A stretch of 64,000 nt of DNA from an uncultured bacterium. GTDB lineage: Bacteria > Actinomycetota > Coriobacteriia > Coriobacteriales > Coriobacteriaceae. This document shows positions 45,493-54,150 of the stretch, piece by piece. Positions within the stretch are counted from its first letter, which is position 1, and each line of letters begins with the position of its first letter. The stretch spans positions 186,001 to 250,000 of the forward strand of contig CAJMQJ010000001.1 of NCBI GenBank assembly GCA_905215525.1, read 5' to 3'. Below the pieces are notes generated by a model. The model had not been told where the DNA came from. It saw only the letters and a list, made by a program, of their open reading frames with translations, and did no database searches. A program made the position numbers and the translations under genes.

Positions 45493-47934
45493 CTACGCGA
45501 GGCGAGCGCGAGCGATGGCGGCCTGACCGTAGGCGATGCAGCCGTCGTTAACGGGCACGGCGTGGGGGATCAAGACGGCAAGACCGGCGTCTTTGAGTTC
45601 GTGGGTAAGGAGCTGAAGCAAAAGCCGGTTCATGAACACACCGCCCGAGAGCGCGACGGTATCGAGGCTTTCGTGATCACAGATCTCGCGTGCGATGTGG
45701 GTCGTAGCGTGCGTAATGGCGATGTGAAACCCGAGGGCGAGCCGGTCGGCCGGCGCGCCTGCCTCGATTCCATTCAGAAGAGCTTCGATGAGCGGTCGGG
45801 GGTCCAAGATGGGGGAGTCGTCGGCAGACGTGAATACGCCTGTATGATTGCCGTCGAGACGAACGGGCTTACCGTCAAGCGCGCGCCAGGCGGCGGCTTC
45901 GAGTTCTATGGCGGGTTCGCCCTCGTAGGTTGCCTTGTCGCAGATGCCCAGAATCGCTGCTGCGGCATCAAAGAGACGCCCCATGCTGCTGGTGCGCGGG
46001 CTGTTGATGCCGCGCTCGATCATGGTGGCTGTCACGCTGCGCGTTTGCTCGTCGAGGCTGTCCAAAAGCCGAGCGGCACCCGGGTGCTCGAGCAGGCCGA
46101 GCTCACTGAGCAGGGCAAAGGCGTTGCGGCGGGCGTCGCGCACGGAGGCCGCCCCGCCGGGGAGCGCCCAGGTGCGCAGGTGCGCGGCGCGCTCAAAGCC
46201 GCCAAGGCCGGCGACAAGGAACTCGCCGCCCCAAATGGTCCCATCGGTGCCGGCGCCGGTGCCGTCAAAGGCGATGCCAAGGACACGCGCGTCGGTTGCA
46301 AGCCGGCCTGCGACAATCGCCTCTGCCATTACGCTCGCGATGTGCGCATGATGATGTTGGACTTCGATAAGCGGCAGATTGTGCTCCCGTGCCTGTTCGC
46401 GCGCCCACTGGCTCGACAGATAGCTGGGGTGTAAATCGCAGGCCAAGGCGGCGGGCGCCAAGTCAAAGAGATCTTCCAAGCGCGTGCGCGCGGCGTTCCA
46501 GGCATCGAAGGTCCCGCCGTTTTCAACATCGCCGATATGCTGCGACACAAAACAGGTTACCTCGCCGTTCGCCCCTTCACGAGTGAGCGCAATCGTCGCC
46601 TTTTGCTGCGGGCCGCAGGCGAGGATGCAGGGTACAGTGCCGTCGCATGCCGGCAGCGGTAACGGCTGCGGAGCGTATCCGCGGGCGCGGCGCACGGGCA
46701 TAACGGCGCCGTCGACCACGCGCACTACAGAGTCGTCGTAGCGCGAGAGGATCGCGCGGTCGTTACCGAGCAACGAGTCGGCGATGCCGGCGGCAATGAG
46801 GTGTTTCCAGGCAAGGTCGTCGTCGGTCTCGATGGGTTCTTCGCTCAGGTTTCCGCTGGTCATGACGAGCGCGTGCATACCGCAGACTTCTACCGCGGCA
46901 AGCAGCAGATGCTGAAGCGGGGTGTAGGGGAGCATAACACCGAGCTCGGGAAGGTCATGCGCGACGGACGGCGCGAGCGCGAGGGCGTCGGGGGAATCTC
47001 CACTCTCGCAAACGGCACGTCGGCGCAGCAGCACAATGGGGCGAATGCTGCCGGTCAGCAAGCCGCGCTCAACGTCGCTGACATGGCACAGGCGTTCAAC
47101 GTCGGCAAGGTCGCGCACCATAACGGCAAGCGGCTTGTTGCTGCGGCGTTTGCGGCGGCGAAGCTCGGCTACCGCCTGCTCGTTGGAGGCGTCGCATGCC
47201 AAGTGAAATCCGCCCAGCCCCTTGATGGCGACGATACCGCCACCGGCCAGCAACTCAACACAGCGGTCGATAATGGCGTCGCTGGCCTCGCGTGTGGTGC
47301 CGACGGCCGGTGTCGCGGACGAATTCCCGCACGCATTGCCGTTCACAGCCTCGCGCCACGTAATATGCGGCCCGCAATCAAAGCAGGCATCGGGCTGCGC
47401 GTGAAAACGCCGGTCGAGTGGGTCGGCATACTCCGCGGCGCACTTGGGACACATGGGAAAACAATCCATCGAGGTGGCCGCTCGATCGTAAGGCAGCGAG
47501 CGGATGATGGTAAAGCGCGGCCCGCAGTTAGTGCAGTTGATAAAGGGGTAGTGATAGCGTCGGTCGGCGGGATCGAACAACTCGCGCAGGCAATCGTCAC
47601 AGGTAGCGATATCGGGCGAGACGAGCGTCGTGTGCGCGGTCTGGTCCTGCGATGCCACAATGCGAAAGCCCTGCTCACCGGCAGCGCTCCAACCGCCAGG
47701 CCCCAAATCCGCAATATCGACTCGCTCAACGCGGGCTGCCGCAGGCGCATGCTCAGAAAGCGCGGCAACAAAAGCATCGAGCGCATCGGCCGGAGCGTGC
47801 GCCTCGATATGCACGCCGTCGCCCGCGTTGAGCACCCATCCGCAAATGCCATGCGCCATGGCCTCGCGATACACAAACGGTCGCATGCCAACGCCCTGCA
47901 CAATGCCCGTCACATGAATATGCACATGCCGCAT
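45493..47934 (-). CDS. hypF: Carbamoyltransferase HypF
   Basis: HypF makes the carbamoyl group for cyanide ligands of [NiFe] hydrogenases. The 813-residue protein has an N-terminal acylphosphatase domain (HVTGIVQGVGMRPFVYR). Two zinc-finger blocks follow (CDDCLRELFDP...CTNCGPRF and CPKCAAEYADP...CFDCGPH). Next are a YrdC-like domain (GGIVAIKGLGGFHLACDA) and a C-terminal Kae1-like domain (EVQHHHAHIASVMAEA). ATG 47934 has GAGGGG 6 bases upstream, preferred to the ATG at 47961. First of the hyp genes here. Confidence 0.95.
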   Translation of the reverse strand: MRHVHIHVTGIVQGVGMRPFVYREAMAHGICGWVLNAGDGVHIEAHAPADALDAFVAALSEHAPAAARVERVDIADLGPGGWSAAGEQGFRIVASQDQTAHTTLVSPDIATCDDCLRELFDPADRRYHYPFINCTNCGPRFTIIRSLPYDRAATSMDCFPMCPKCAAEYADPLDRRFHAQPDACFDCGPHITWREAVNGNACGNSSATPAVGTTREASDAIIDRCVELLAGGGIVAIKGLGGFHLACDASNEQAVAELRRRKRRSNKPLAVMVRDLADVERLCHVSDVERGLLTGSIRPIVLLRRRAVCESGDSPDALALAPSVAHDLPELGVMLPYTPLQHLLLAAVEVCGMHALVMTSGNLSEEPIETDDDLAWKHLIAAGIADSLLGNDRAILSRYDDSVVRVVDGAVMPVRRARGYAPQPLPLPACDGTVPCILACGPQQKATIALTREGANGEVTCFVSQHIGDVENGGTFDAWNAARTRLEDLFDLAPAALACDLHPSYLSSQWAREQAREHNLPLIEVQHHHAHIASVMAEAIVAGRLATDARVLGIAFDGTGAGTDGTIWGGEFLVAGLGGFERAAHLRTWALPGGAASVRDARRNAFALLSELGLLEHPGAARLLDSLDEQTRSVTATMIERGINSPRTSSMGRLFDAAAAILGICDKATYEGEPAIELEAAAWRALDGKPVRLDGNHTGVFTSADDSPILDPRPLIEALLNGIEAGAPADRLALGFHIAITHATTHIAREICDHESLDTVALSGGVFMNRLLLQLLTHELKDAGLAVLIPHAVPVNDGCIAYGQAAIARARLA

Positions 47935-47950
47935 GCGACACCCCTCATCA

Positions 47951-48033
47951 AAACCGACCAAAAAGGGACAGGTTTATTTTGGTCGGTAAAACTTCTAAAC
48001 CTGCCACAACAAACCTGTCCCTTTTTGGCAGGT
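47951..48033. repeat. AAAAAGGGACAGGTTT palindrome between nikR and hypF
   Basis: AAAAAGGGACAGGTTT (47960-47975) pairs with AAACCTGTCCCTTTTT (48011-48026). A short inner hairpin ACCGACCAAAA/TTTTGGTCGGT overlaps the first arm. It separates nikR and hypF on the same strand and may attenuate transcription into hypF. Confidence 0.8.
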
Positions 48034-48036
48034 GCG

Positions 48037-48549
48037 CTACAGTCCCAGGCTCTGCTTGGTGGCGGCGCACGTGAGCTCGCCGTGCTTAACGCCGCGCAGG
48101 CCCAGCAGACGGTCGGCCAGCTCGTAGACGCGCTCGCCGCGACCCTTGAGCGCCAGAATCTCTAAGCAGTTGTGGTGATCCAGATGCACGTGCATGGTCG
48201 ATACGATCTCGTCGGTGTAGTCGTGCTGCACTTCGTCCAGACGGCGCGTCAGGTCGCCGGTATGGTGGTCGTAGATCATGGTGAGCGACCCGATAACATG
48301 CTCATCGGGCGTGCGCATCTGCTCCTTGGCGATCGAGGCGCGAATCAGGTCGCGCACGGCCTCGGAGCGGTTGGCCACGTCGCCGCGGCGCGCGATCTGT
48401 TCGTCAAAACGGCGCAGCAGGTCATCCGGTGCGGTAACCGAAAAACGGACCAGCTCGGAGCCGGAGCCACTACAGTGGCAGCCCGCGTCGCCGTCCGCCC
48501 CGTGCGGATGCTCGTGCTCGTATCCGCAGCCGTGCTCGTGTTCGGCCAC
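48037..48549 (-). CDS. nikR: Nickel-responsive regulator NikR
   Basis: A 170-residue ribbon-helix-helix repressor. The RHH domain (LVRFSVTAPDDLLRRFDEQI, about 33-80) is followed by the ACT-like nickel domain with the metal ligand set around STMHVHLDHHNCLEI and an upstream His in IYDHHTGD. It also has an unusual His-rich head (HEHGCGYEHEHPHG) that may bind extra nickel. The start is GTG at 48549, one base after the stop of the small gene upstream. Context with hypF-C-D-E suggests that it controls nickel uptake or hydrogenase genes. Confidence 0.93.
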   Translation of the reverse strand: MAEHEHGCGYEHEHPHGADGDAGCHCSGSGSELVRFSVTAPDDLLRRFDEQIARRGDVANRSEAVRDLIRASIAKEQMRTPDEHVIGSLTMIYDHHTGDLTRRLDEVQHDYTDEIVSTMHVHLDHHNCLEILALKGRGERVYELADRLLGLRGVKHGELTCAATKQSLGL

Positions 48550-48550
48550 G

Positions 48551-48799
48551 TTACACCAGCTTCACGGAGCCGACGGAGTTGTGGTCGGCCTCGATGGCCT
48601 CTTCGTAGCCCTCGAGCGCGCCGTGGGCCTCGTGCAGCGCGGCCATGGCGGCCTCGAGCTTGGCGCCGATGCGCTCCATGTCAAAATTCTCGGTCGCATG
48701 CAGCAACTGATGGCTCCATTCGTGAGCGAGCTCGATGGTGTCGTCGACCTGTTTGACGCTCATGGCAAGCTGGCTCATGTTCATTCCAACATCATGCAT
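48551..48799 (-). CDS. Small helical protein coupled to nikR
   Basis: An 82-residue, mostly helical, acidic protein with His residues in AHEWSHQLLHATENFDMERIG (shown in part as AHEWSHQLLHATENF) and no Cys. The family is not recognised. AGGAG lies 7 bases before ATG 48799. Its stop codon is one base from the nikR GTG, so the two are expressed together. A nickel-related accessory role is a guess from the neighbours. Confidence 0.6.
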   Translation of the reverse strand: MHDVGMNMSQLAMSVKQVDDTIELAHEWSHQLLHATENFDMERIGAKLEAAMAALHEAHGALEGYEEAIEADHNSVGSVKLV

Positions 48800-48876
48800 G
48801 GGAAATCTCCTTTTGTATGGGGCAGTTCAGTGGTTCAGATTTTACTACGCCCGCTTTGCGCGCAGCTGCATAAGAA

Positions 48877-48909
48877 AACGGGTGCGAGCCTGTGCGACCC
48901 GCACCCGTT
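48877..48909 (-). terminator. Terminator after trxA
   Basis: AACGGGTGC (48877-48885) pairs with GCACCCGTT (48901-48909). Read on the minus strand, CGTTTTCTTA follows the stem, so it probably ends trxA transcription. Confidence 0.65.
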
Positions 48910-49020
48910 CACTGGGGGCTGTTTGTAACTACCATACTATCCGTGGTCGCATGCCTTGCGTTTGGCACTCCGGTGAGCGGTGCGAAACCGCTCATGGACG
49001 GCAGACAAGTAACAAGCGTA

Positions 49021-49341
49021 TTACAGATGTTTCTCCAGCAGTGCCTGAAGTCTTGCCTTGGGTAAGGCGCCAACCGAGCGGTCGACCTCCTCGCCGTTCT
49101 TAAAGACGATCAGCGTGGGGATGCTCATGACGCCAAACTTCATGGCCAGGTCCTGGTTGTCGTCGACGTTGCACTTGGCCACAGCCAACTTGCCGGCCAG
49201 CTCGTCGGCAACCTCGTCTACGATGGGCGAGAGCGAGCGGCAGGGGCCGCACCACGGGGCCCAAAAATCAACCAGTACGGGCAGGCTATCGTTGACGACA
49301 GCGCCGAAGTTCTCGGGGGTAATCTGCTTAATGTCAGCCAT
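49021..49341 (-). CDS. trxA: Thioredoxin
   Basis: A 106-residue thioredoxin with the active site WCGPC (Cys31 and Cys34) and the cis-Pro motif SIPTLIVF. It reduces disulfides in the cytoplasm. GGAGGTCACC lies before ATG 49341; the longer frame starting upstream is not expected to be translated. It is divergent from the gene at 49478 and followed by a terminator. Confidence 0.95.
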   Translation of the reverse strand: MADIKQITPENFGAVVNDSLPVLVDFWAPWCGPCRSLSPIVDEVADELAGKLAVAKCNVDDNQDLAMKFGVMSIPTLIVFKNGEEVDRSVGALPKARLQALLEKHL

Positions 49342-49443
49342 GGTGACCTCCATAATACGACGCGGCTCGGCCGCGTAAAACTCAGTACGACCGTGCTTAT
49401 ACCCAGCGGCCCGCAAAGCAACCACTCGCGGGCGGCTCTTTTA

Positions 49444-49449
49444 TATAAT
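49444..49449 (+). promoter_or_regulatory. Consensus -10 box before the gene at 49478
   Basis: TATAAT at 49444-49449 is 28 bases before the start codon. No clear -35 is seen at the usual distance. Confidence 0.5.
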
Positions 49450-49477
49450 GGTGGGCACGCAAACGATTGGAGAGCGC

Positions 49478-50053
49478 ATGCCCACGTCACAAAGCCAGAA
49501 AAAAGAAGCCATCGCTCAGGCGACCGAGCAGGAGCTCGCGTCGCTTGCAGATCGCGGTGTGCGTATCGCGGGCAACGCGTGCTCGCCGATTGTGCTGGTC
49601 AAAGGCGATTTGGATGAAGCCGAGTGCTCGGGCGGCGAGCTGGCCGCCGGCGCGGATGGCGCCGCGTTGCGCAAGGCGCTCGGTGCCATCGGATATGCCC
49701 CCGAGGATTTTTGTGTGCTGGCAAGCGTCGCCGGCGCGGGCGACGGAGCGGTCGCGGCGGGCGAGGCCCTGACGTGCGACCTGTTCCGCGAGGCGCTGGA
49801 GACCTTGGACCCCGAGGCGGTGCTGCTGCTGGACAACAGTGCGGCCGATGTCATGCGCGAGACCTATGCCGATATGCTTGTGGCAATTGATGACTTTGAC
49901 ACCGCCATGCTCAAGCCCGGCCTGGTCGCCCATGTGCAGGGGCGCCGCGTGCTGGCGCTCGACGGTTTTGAGGCGGCGCTCACCGACAAGGCCGCCAAGC
50001 AGCGCATGTGGGCCTACATTAAGCAGCTGACCCCGGCGGCTGCACCGCTGTAG
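49478..50053 (+). CDS. Conserved protein of unknown function
   Basis: A 191-residue soluble protein rich in Ala, Asp and Glu. Visible stretches are GNACSPIVLVKGDLDEAE, FCVLASVAGAGDG and DPEAVLLLDNSAADVMRET. There are no membrane helices or catalytic motifs I recognise. The AxxSPIVLVKG and ALDGFEAAL patterns look conserved but do not name a family. GGAGAG lies 5 bases before ATG 49478. It is divergent from trxA and followed by a remnant kinase on the other strand. Confidence 0.6.
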   Translation: MPTSQSQKKEAIAQATEQELASLADRGVRIAGNACSPIVLVKGDLDEAECSGGELAAGADGAALRKALGAIGYAPEDFCVLASVAGAGDGAVAAGEALTCDLFREALETLDPEAVLLLDNSAADVMRETYADMLVAIDDFDTAMLKPGLVAHVQGRRVLALDGFEAALTDKAAKQRMWAYIKQLTPAAAPL

Positions 50054-50071
50054 CGAGGTTGGCGGCAGCCC

Positions 50072-50599
50072 CTACATCACGGCGCGCAGCTCAAACCGGT
50101 CGCCGTTAATGCGGAACTGGCAGTTGCCGTTCATGCGCTCGACGGCAAGCATAATGCTCTTGGTGCCAAAGCCGTGCCCAGTGTGCTGAGTCACGGGCAT
50201 GCCGTCGACCATGTGCGGCGCACGGCCAAACGTGTTGGAAACCAGCAATAGAAGCTGACCGTCTTCGTAGCGAAGGTCCAGGTCGACAAACCGCTTGCCT
50301 TCGGGGGCGGCGCTCGCCGCGGCGATGGCATTGTCCAGGGCGTTCGATACCACACTGAATAGATCGACATCGCCCACGTGGACGGTTTCGGGCACGGCGG
50401 CGTGCAGGTCGGCGGTGATGCCGTGCGCGTTGATGTCCGCGGAAAGCGACGAGAGCGCAATGTTGACCGTTTCGTTGGCGCAGTAGCGGCGCACGGCGGT
50501 GCGGTCGTTGGTCTCGCAGAGCGCGTCGATGCGCTCGAGTGCCTCATCGGTGTGACCCTCTTCGATCAGGGCCGCTAGACCGCGCAGGTAGTGGCGCAT
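50072..50599 (-). pseudogene. Truncated GHKL histidine kinase, ATPase end only
   Basis: A 175-residue piece. MRHYLRGLAALIEEG resembles the phosphoacceptor-region start of AgrC/GHKL kinases. SNALDNAIAAA is the N box, and HGFGTKSI the G box. The sensor domain and membrane helices are missing, because a TGA stop lies two codons before the ATG at 50599, within a sequence that would read YDMRHYLR. So the N-terminal half has been lost. No partner regulator is next to it. A functional stand-alone ATPase fragment is possible but unlikely. Confidence 0.7.
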
Positions 50600-50786
50600 G
50601 TCGTATCACATTGAGACCAAGTCAAGAAGAATCGCTTCGGTCGAATCGCGTCTTTTGGGTGAGTTCTCAACGTCCGCTGCCGCTGGTTTCCACCGTATGC
50701 CGAAAACACCCGGACGATGCCGTGCAGATCGCTTCGCTCTGCTATAGTCTCCCAAATTCACGTTTTCTATTGGGATGGTGGTTAAT

Positions 50787-51893
50787 ATGGGCGACATACT
50801 CGAATCGTTCCTGCGCGTGGCGATGGTGGTGTTCATCGTCGGTCCGCTCACTGCATGGGTCGCCCGTCGCGGCGCGCGCGAGCGCAGTGAGGCGACGGAC
50901 AGCCTCGATCGCTTCACGGTGCGCATGCCCGCTGCCATTCGCACGATCATCGCCTGCTGCGCCGTCGCGTTCGAACTGCTCATGCTGGGTGTCTACGTCT
51001 GGCAGGGCGTCTCGTTGGGCGAGTGGGACCACGAACTTGTGTGGTTCGGTCACGCCATGGCGCTCGCGGGCATGGCCATCTGGGCCCTGCTGAGCATCCC
51101 GCGCATCGACGTGGACGGTGAGCGAATTCTCTCGCGTAACGCCTTCGGCATCCGCAAGGAGACGACGTTTGGCAACATCACCCGTGCAACGCTTCACACG
51201 CAGATGATGAGGATCGACCTGTTCGAGGGCGACCGGAAGTTCTGCTCGATAAGCCTCGAGGGGGTGTGCTCGCTCAACCTCCTCGCCCGTCTGGAGGAAG
51301 AGGGCATCGAGGTCTCGGACGCTGTTGACGGCCCGATGACCAAGGCGGGTCTGTGTTGGTCTGCCATCAAGCCGTTGACGATTGTTTTCAACGGTATGGC
51401 GCTCGTCTTCTCGCTCGTGATCGCCTTCATGGCTGTTTTCACCGACGCCGGTGCTCGTCTGCTCCTGCTCGTCCCATGCCTCTTCCTGTTCATAGGGGGA
51501 CTCCTGCCTCTGCTCATGCTCAGCATGCCCGCCAGTGGTATCTACGAGATCGGCAGACAGGAGCGCGAACTCGGTTTCTCCTTCGCCGAGGAGATGGCGA
51601 GCCGAGGTGCCACGGGCACCTCGCTTGTCGACGACGATTGGTTCATCGAGATCAGCAACGCCCGCGTCGTGGCGTTCCGCCGCGATTATCTCAAGAAGGT
51701 CACGGCGCACGAGGATAGCGAGAGCGGCGACCGTTGCACGGTGACCACGAAAGGCGGTCGCAAAATCAAGGTGTACGCAGCGGGCAGCACGCTCGAGGAC
51801 CTGCGCTCGTGGTTCAAACAGGGTGCCAAGGCCAGAAGCACGCTCGACCGTGCAGAGGACGTGCTCGAGACGACGTCTGATTGGGTTGTCTGA
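50787..51893 (+). CDS. Membrane protein with PH-like domain, stop codon supplied by the IS
   Basis: A 368-residue membrane protein. Helices lie near residues 7-25, 45-65 and 80-105. A PH/bacterial-YdbT-like beta domain follows (IDVDGERILSRNAFGIRKET), then two further helices (about 200-260) and a soluble end. Function unknown. The start is taken at 50787; the ATG at 50775 is an alternative. Its TGA stop (51891-51893) is the first three bases of the left inverted repeat of the IS3-family element, so the native C-terminus may have been different. Confidence 0.62.
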   Translation: MGDILESFLRVAMVVFIVGPLTAWVARRGARERSEATDSLDRFTVRMPAAIRTIIACCAVAFELLMLGVYVWQGVSLGEWDHELVWFGHAMALAGMAIWALLSIPRIDVDGERILSRNAFGIRKETTFGNITRATLHTQMMRIDLFEGDRKFCSISLEGVCSLNLLARLEEEGIEVSDAVDGPMTKAGLCWSAIKPLTIVFNGMALVFSLVIAFMAVFTDAGARLLLLVPCLFLFIGGLLPLLMLSMPASGIYEIGRQERELGFSFAEEMASRGATGTSLVDDDWFIEISNARVVAFRRDYLKKVTAHEDSESGDRCTVTTKGGRKIKVYAAGSTLEDLRSWFKQGAKARSTLDRAEDVLETTSDWVV

Positions 51894-51975
51894 CCTGTAT
51901 CGTCTTTTCGGACACGCATGCTAGAGGCCCAATCCTTTAGAATGCATTCATCGACGACCGAGAGGACGGTATGCT

Positions 51976-52260
51976 ATGTCCAACCCAGCCGCCAAGTACA
52001 CCGACGAGTTCAGGCGCGAGACCGCCGACTACATCATCTCGACGGGCAGGCCGATAACGGAATGCTGCGCAGAACTGGGCCTGAATTCCAAGACCGTGAA
52101 CAAGTGGGTGCAGAGCCGCCGGCGCGAGCTTGCCGGCGGGCCCGACCCCAAGGCCGAGGACCGCGAGCTTCGCGAGGCGAAAAGGCGCATACGCGAGCTC
52201 GAGATGGAGAACGCCTTCTTGAAAAAAGCCGCGGCCTTCTTCGCCAAAAGCCAGGCGTAG
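51976..52260 (+). CDS. IS3-family transposase OrfA
   Basis: A 94-residue helix-turn-helix protein (YTDEFRRETADYIIST and CAELGLNSKTVNKWVQSRR) with a leucine-zipper-like C-terminal coil (REAKRRIRELEMENAFLKKA). It binds the IS ends. Near its end A6G (52222-52228) is a slippery run that would shift ribosomes by -1 into OrfB, giving the OrfAB transposase. The frame ends at TAG 52258-52260. Confidence 0.88.
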   Translation: MSNPAAKYTDEFRRETADYIISTGRPITECCAELGLNSKTVNKWVQSRRRELAGGPDPKAEDRELREAKRRIRELEMENAFLKKAAAFFAKSQA

Positions 52261-52274
52261 CCGCATGCTACCGG

Positions 52275-53156
52275 ATGATGTTGGCGGAGAAGGCCGAATT
52301 CCCGGTGAAAATGATGGCCCGCGTGCTCGGCGTGAGCCGATCGGGCTTCTACTCGTGGCTCTCCAACGGCTGCCCGCGAGAAGACTGGTCGGCCGAGCGC
52401 GAGGCGGTCCGGCGCGTGTGGCTGGAGTCGGACCGCAGGTTCGGCTTCCGGTTCGTGAAATGCTTCCTGCCCGGCGAGTTCTCCGGATTGACCCTGTACA
52501 GGGTGCGCAAGCTGATGCGCGAGCTGGGAATACGCGGCTGCACGCCCAACGCCAGGAAGCGCACCACCATCCCCGACCCGAAGGCCAGGCCCCGGCCCGA
52601 CCTGGTGCGCCGCGACTTCACCAGTCCCGTTCCAACCTGCAAGCTCGTGGGCGACATCACCTACCTGCGCACCGGCGAGGGATGGCTGTACCTGTCGACG
52701 GTCATCGACCTCAACACCCGCATGGTGGTGGGCTGGTCGCTCTCCGAGCGCATGACCGCCGACATCGTGGTTTCGGCGCTGGCGTCGGCCAAATCGCGCG
52801 GCTACGTGGCCGGCAACGCGATATTCCACGCCGACCGCGGCGCCCAGTACACCAGCAGGCTTCTGGCTGAATGGGCGCGCGACAACGACGTGCGGCTGTC
52901 CTGCAGCCGCGCCGGCAACTGCCACGACAACGCGGTGGCCGAGTCGTTCCTCGCCACGCTGAAGAACGAGATGTACTACAGGCGCAGCTTCCCGACCAGG
53001 GATTCCGCCAAGCACGCGGTGGTCGAGTTCATCGAGGCGTACTACAACCGCCGAAGGCCCCGCTCGACGATCGGCTACAAGGTGCCGGCCGAGGCCATGG
53101 CGGCCTTCTTCGAGAGAACCGAGCCCAAGCTCGAGGCCATGCCTATGGCCGCTTGA
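52275..53156 (+). CDS. IS3-family transposase OrfB (DDE integrase domain)
   Basis: The integrase-core part of the transposase, about 293 residues if translated alone from ATG 52275, and longer in the OrfAB fusion made by -1 frameshifting. The catalytic triad is visible as VGDITYL (Asp), FHADRGAQYTS (Asp) and NAVAESFLATLKNE (Glu). A helix-turn-helix at the start (VLGVSRSGFYSWL) matches HTH_21. The frame is intact, so the element may be active. Confidence 0.88.
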   Translation: MMLAEKAEFPVKMMARVLGVSRSGFYSWLSNGCPREDWSAEREAVRRVWLESDRRFGFRFVKCFLPGEFSGLTLYRVRKLMRELGIRGCTPNARKRTTIPDPKARPRPDLVRRDFTSPVPTCKLVGDITYLRTGEGWLYLSTVIDLNTRMVVGWSLSERMTADIVVSALASAKSRGYVAGNAIFHADRGAQYTSRLLAEWARDNDVRLSCSRAGNCHDNAVAESFLATLKNEMYYRRSFPTRDSAKHAVVEFIEAYYNRRRPRSTIGYKVPAEAMAAFFERTEPKLEAMPMAA

Positions 53157-53195
53157 TTTCTCGAGCATGCGTGTCCGAAATCTTGACACAGGTCA

Positions 53196-53590
53196 GAAGG
53201 CCTCGATGCCAGCGCTGCGCCGATATGGGGCAGCGGCCCCCCGTTGGCCGCCATGGCCCTGACTTCCGAGCGTATGCTGGCGCCGCTCGTCTTAAGACGT
53301 TGACCTCCATCCGGAGCCTGCGGTTCTCGCGCTCGGGCTCCAGGATCCGGTTCTACTCGGGCGTGCGGTTGTCGGCGGCGCGCGGCGAGCCGGTCTCGTT
53401 TATCGACTTGACCCGCCTCTCCACGGTGCTCTTGTCGAGGTCGCACTCGTCCATGGCCTCGCGCCTGGGCTTTCCGGCGTTGTGGAGATCGACTATCTTC
53501 CTCTTGAACTCGTCGGTGAAATGCCTCGGTCTGGGGCCGGTCGAGGCCGAGCCCCCGGTCCGGCTGGGGTAGCATGTCGCTGCGGACCAT
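53196..53590 (-). pseudogene. Decayed IS3-family OrfA remnant
   Basis: Read on the minus strand, one frame gives HFTDEFKRKIVDLHNAGKPR and DLDKSTVERRVKSINETGS, the typical IS3 OrfA helix-turn-helix. It then meets a TAG stop at RTPE, continues with NRILEPERENRRLRMEVNV, and breaks off near the start of OrfB at the edge of the intact IS. Its own start region is frameshifted by one base. So it is a dead, cut transposase unrelated in sequence to the intact one. Confidence 0.75.
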
Positions 53591-53735
53591 TGTCTTTCCT
53601 CTCGTTGAATATCTAGGCGCTGACGATTCTAGGCGATGGCCCTCTCTTGCTTCTTACACCTCGATTGTGCTCGCTACCCCCAGCGGGCCCGGATCGAGCG
53701 ATTCGGGCCCGCTTTTGGGGCCTGCCGGAAACCCG

Positions 53736-53944
53736 GTGGTCAAAAAGGGCCAAATATGAGTACTGTTACCAGTTTGGTGGCAGCCAAATGGCCTCAAAAA
53801 TCGGTGCCAGAGGCCAAAAGTGCATCGATTTTCGTTCTTCAGAGTCGCGATCGGGCTCCAAACAAGGCGATTTTGCTGCTCTGGACCGGAAAATCGATGC
53901 TACTAATTTGGTGACAGTACTCATATTTGGCCCTTTTTGACCAC
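53736..53944. repeat. 209-bp palindrome with 31-bp perfect ends
   Basis: Ends 53736-53766 and 53914-53944 are perfect inverted repeats, starting GTGGTCAAAAAGGGCC. An inner pair GCATCGATTTT/AAAATCGATGC (53822-53832 with 53890-53900) also pairs. No frame of note lies inside. It could be a MITE-like element next to the IS remnant. Confidence 0.85.
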
Positions 53945-53979
53945 TGCCCCTTGGTCCAGGACAAAACGGGCTGCCCGAA

Positions 53980-54044
53980 TCATGGGGCGGGTCCATTTTC
54001 GGCTTTCCTCAGCTTGCCAGTTCGAAAATGGACCTGCCGCATGA
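53980..54044. repeat. 22-bp-arm palindrome
   Basis: TCATGGGGCGGGTCCATTTTCG (53980-54001) pairs with the arm at 54023-54044 with two mismatches. It lies between the 209-bp palindrome and the nadA operator in the 955-base stretch 53196-54150, which has no intact gene. Confidence 0.8.
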
Positions 54045-54065
54045 TTGAATCTTTATTTCAACTTT

Positions 54066-54109
54066 ACACCTAGGTTTACAGCTGTCTTGTCAGCTGTAAA
54101 CCTAGGTGT
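54066..54109 (+). promoter_or_regulatory. Operator palindrome of nadABC, probable NiaR site
   Basis: Perfect 19-bp arms ACACCTAGGTTTACAGCTG (54066-54084) and CAGCTGTAAACCTAGGTGT (54091-54109) surround TCTTGT. The core CTGTCTTGTCAG resembles known NiaR sites (ACACCTGTCTTGACA type). The niaR gene is in the same operon, so autorepression of NAD synthesis is likely. Confidence 0.75.
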
Positions 54110-54150
54110 CATACTAAAGCCCCAAGATTCGCCAAAAGAGAGGGGCCTTG

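Larger units (their letters stand above)
51891..53195 (+). mobile_element. IS3-family insertion sequence, complete
   Basis: A 1305-bp element bounded by imperfect inverted repeats. The left begins TGACCTGTATCGTC and the right, read inwards, TGACCTGTGTCAAG; both continue with TTTCGGACACGCATGCT. Two overlapping transposase frames lie between them. Flanks give no matching target duplication (GTC on the left, GAA on the right), so one side may have been rearranged after insertion. Confidence 0.88.

Noticed and set aside
51889..53197. IS ends extended by two bases (TC...GA)
   Set aside because: The extra bases pair, but IS3-family ends are TG...CA, and extension does not reveal a target duplication.
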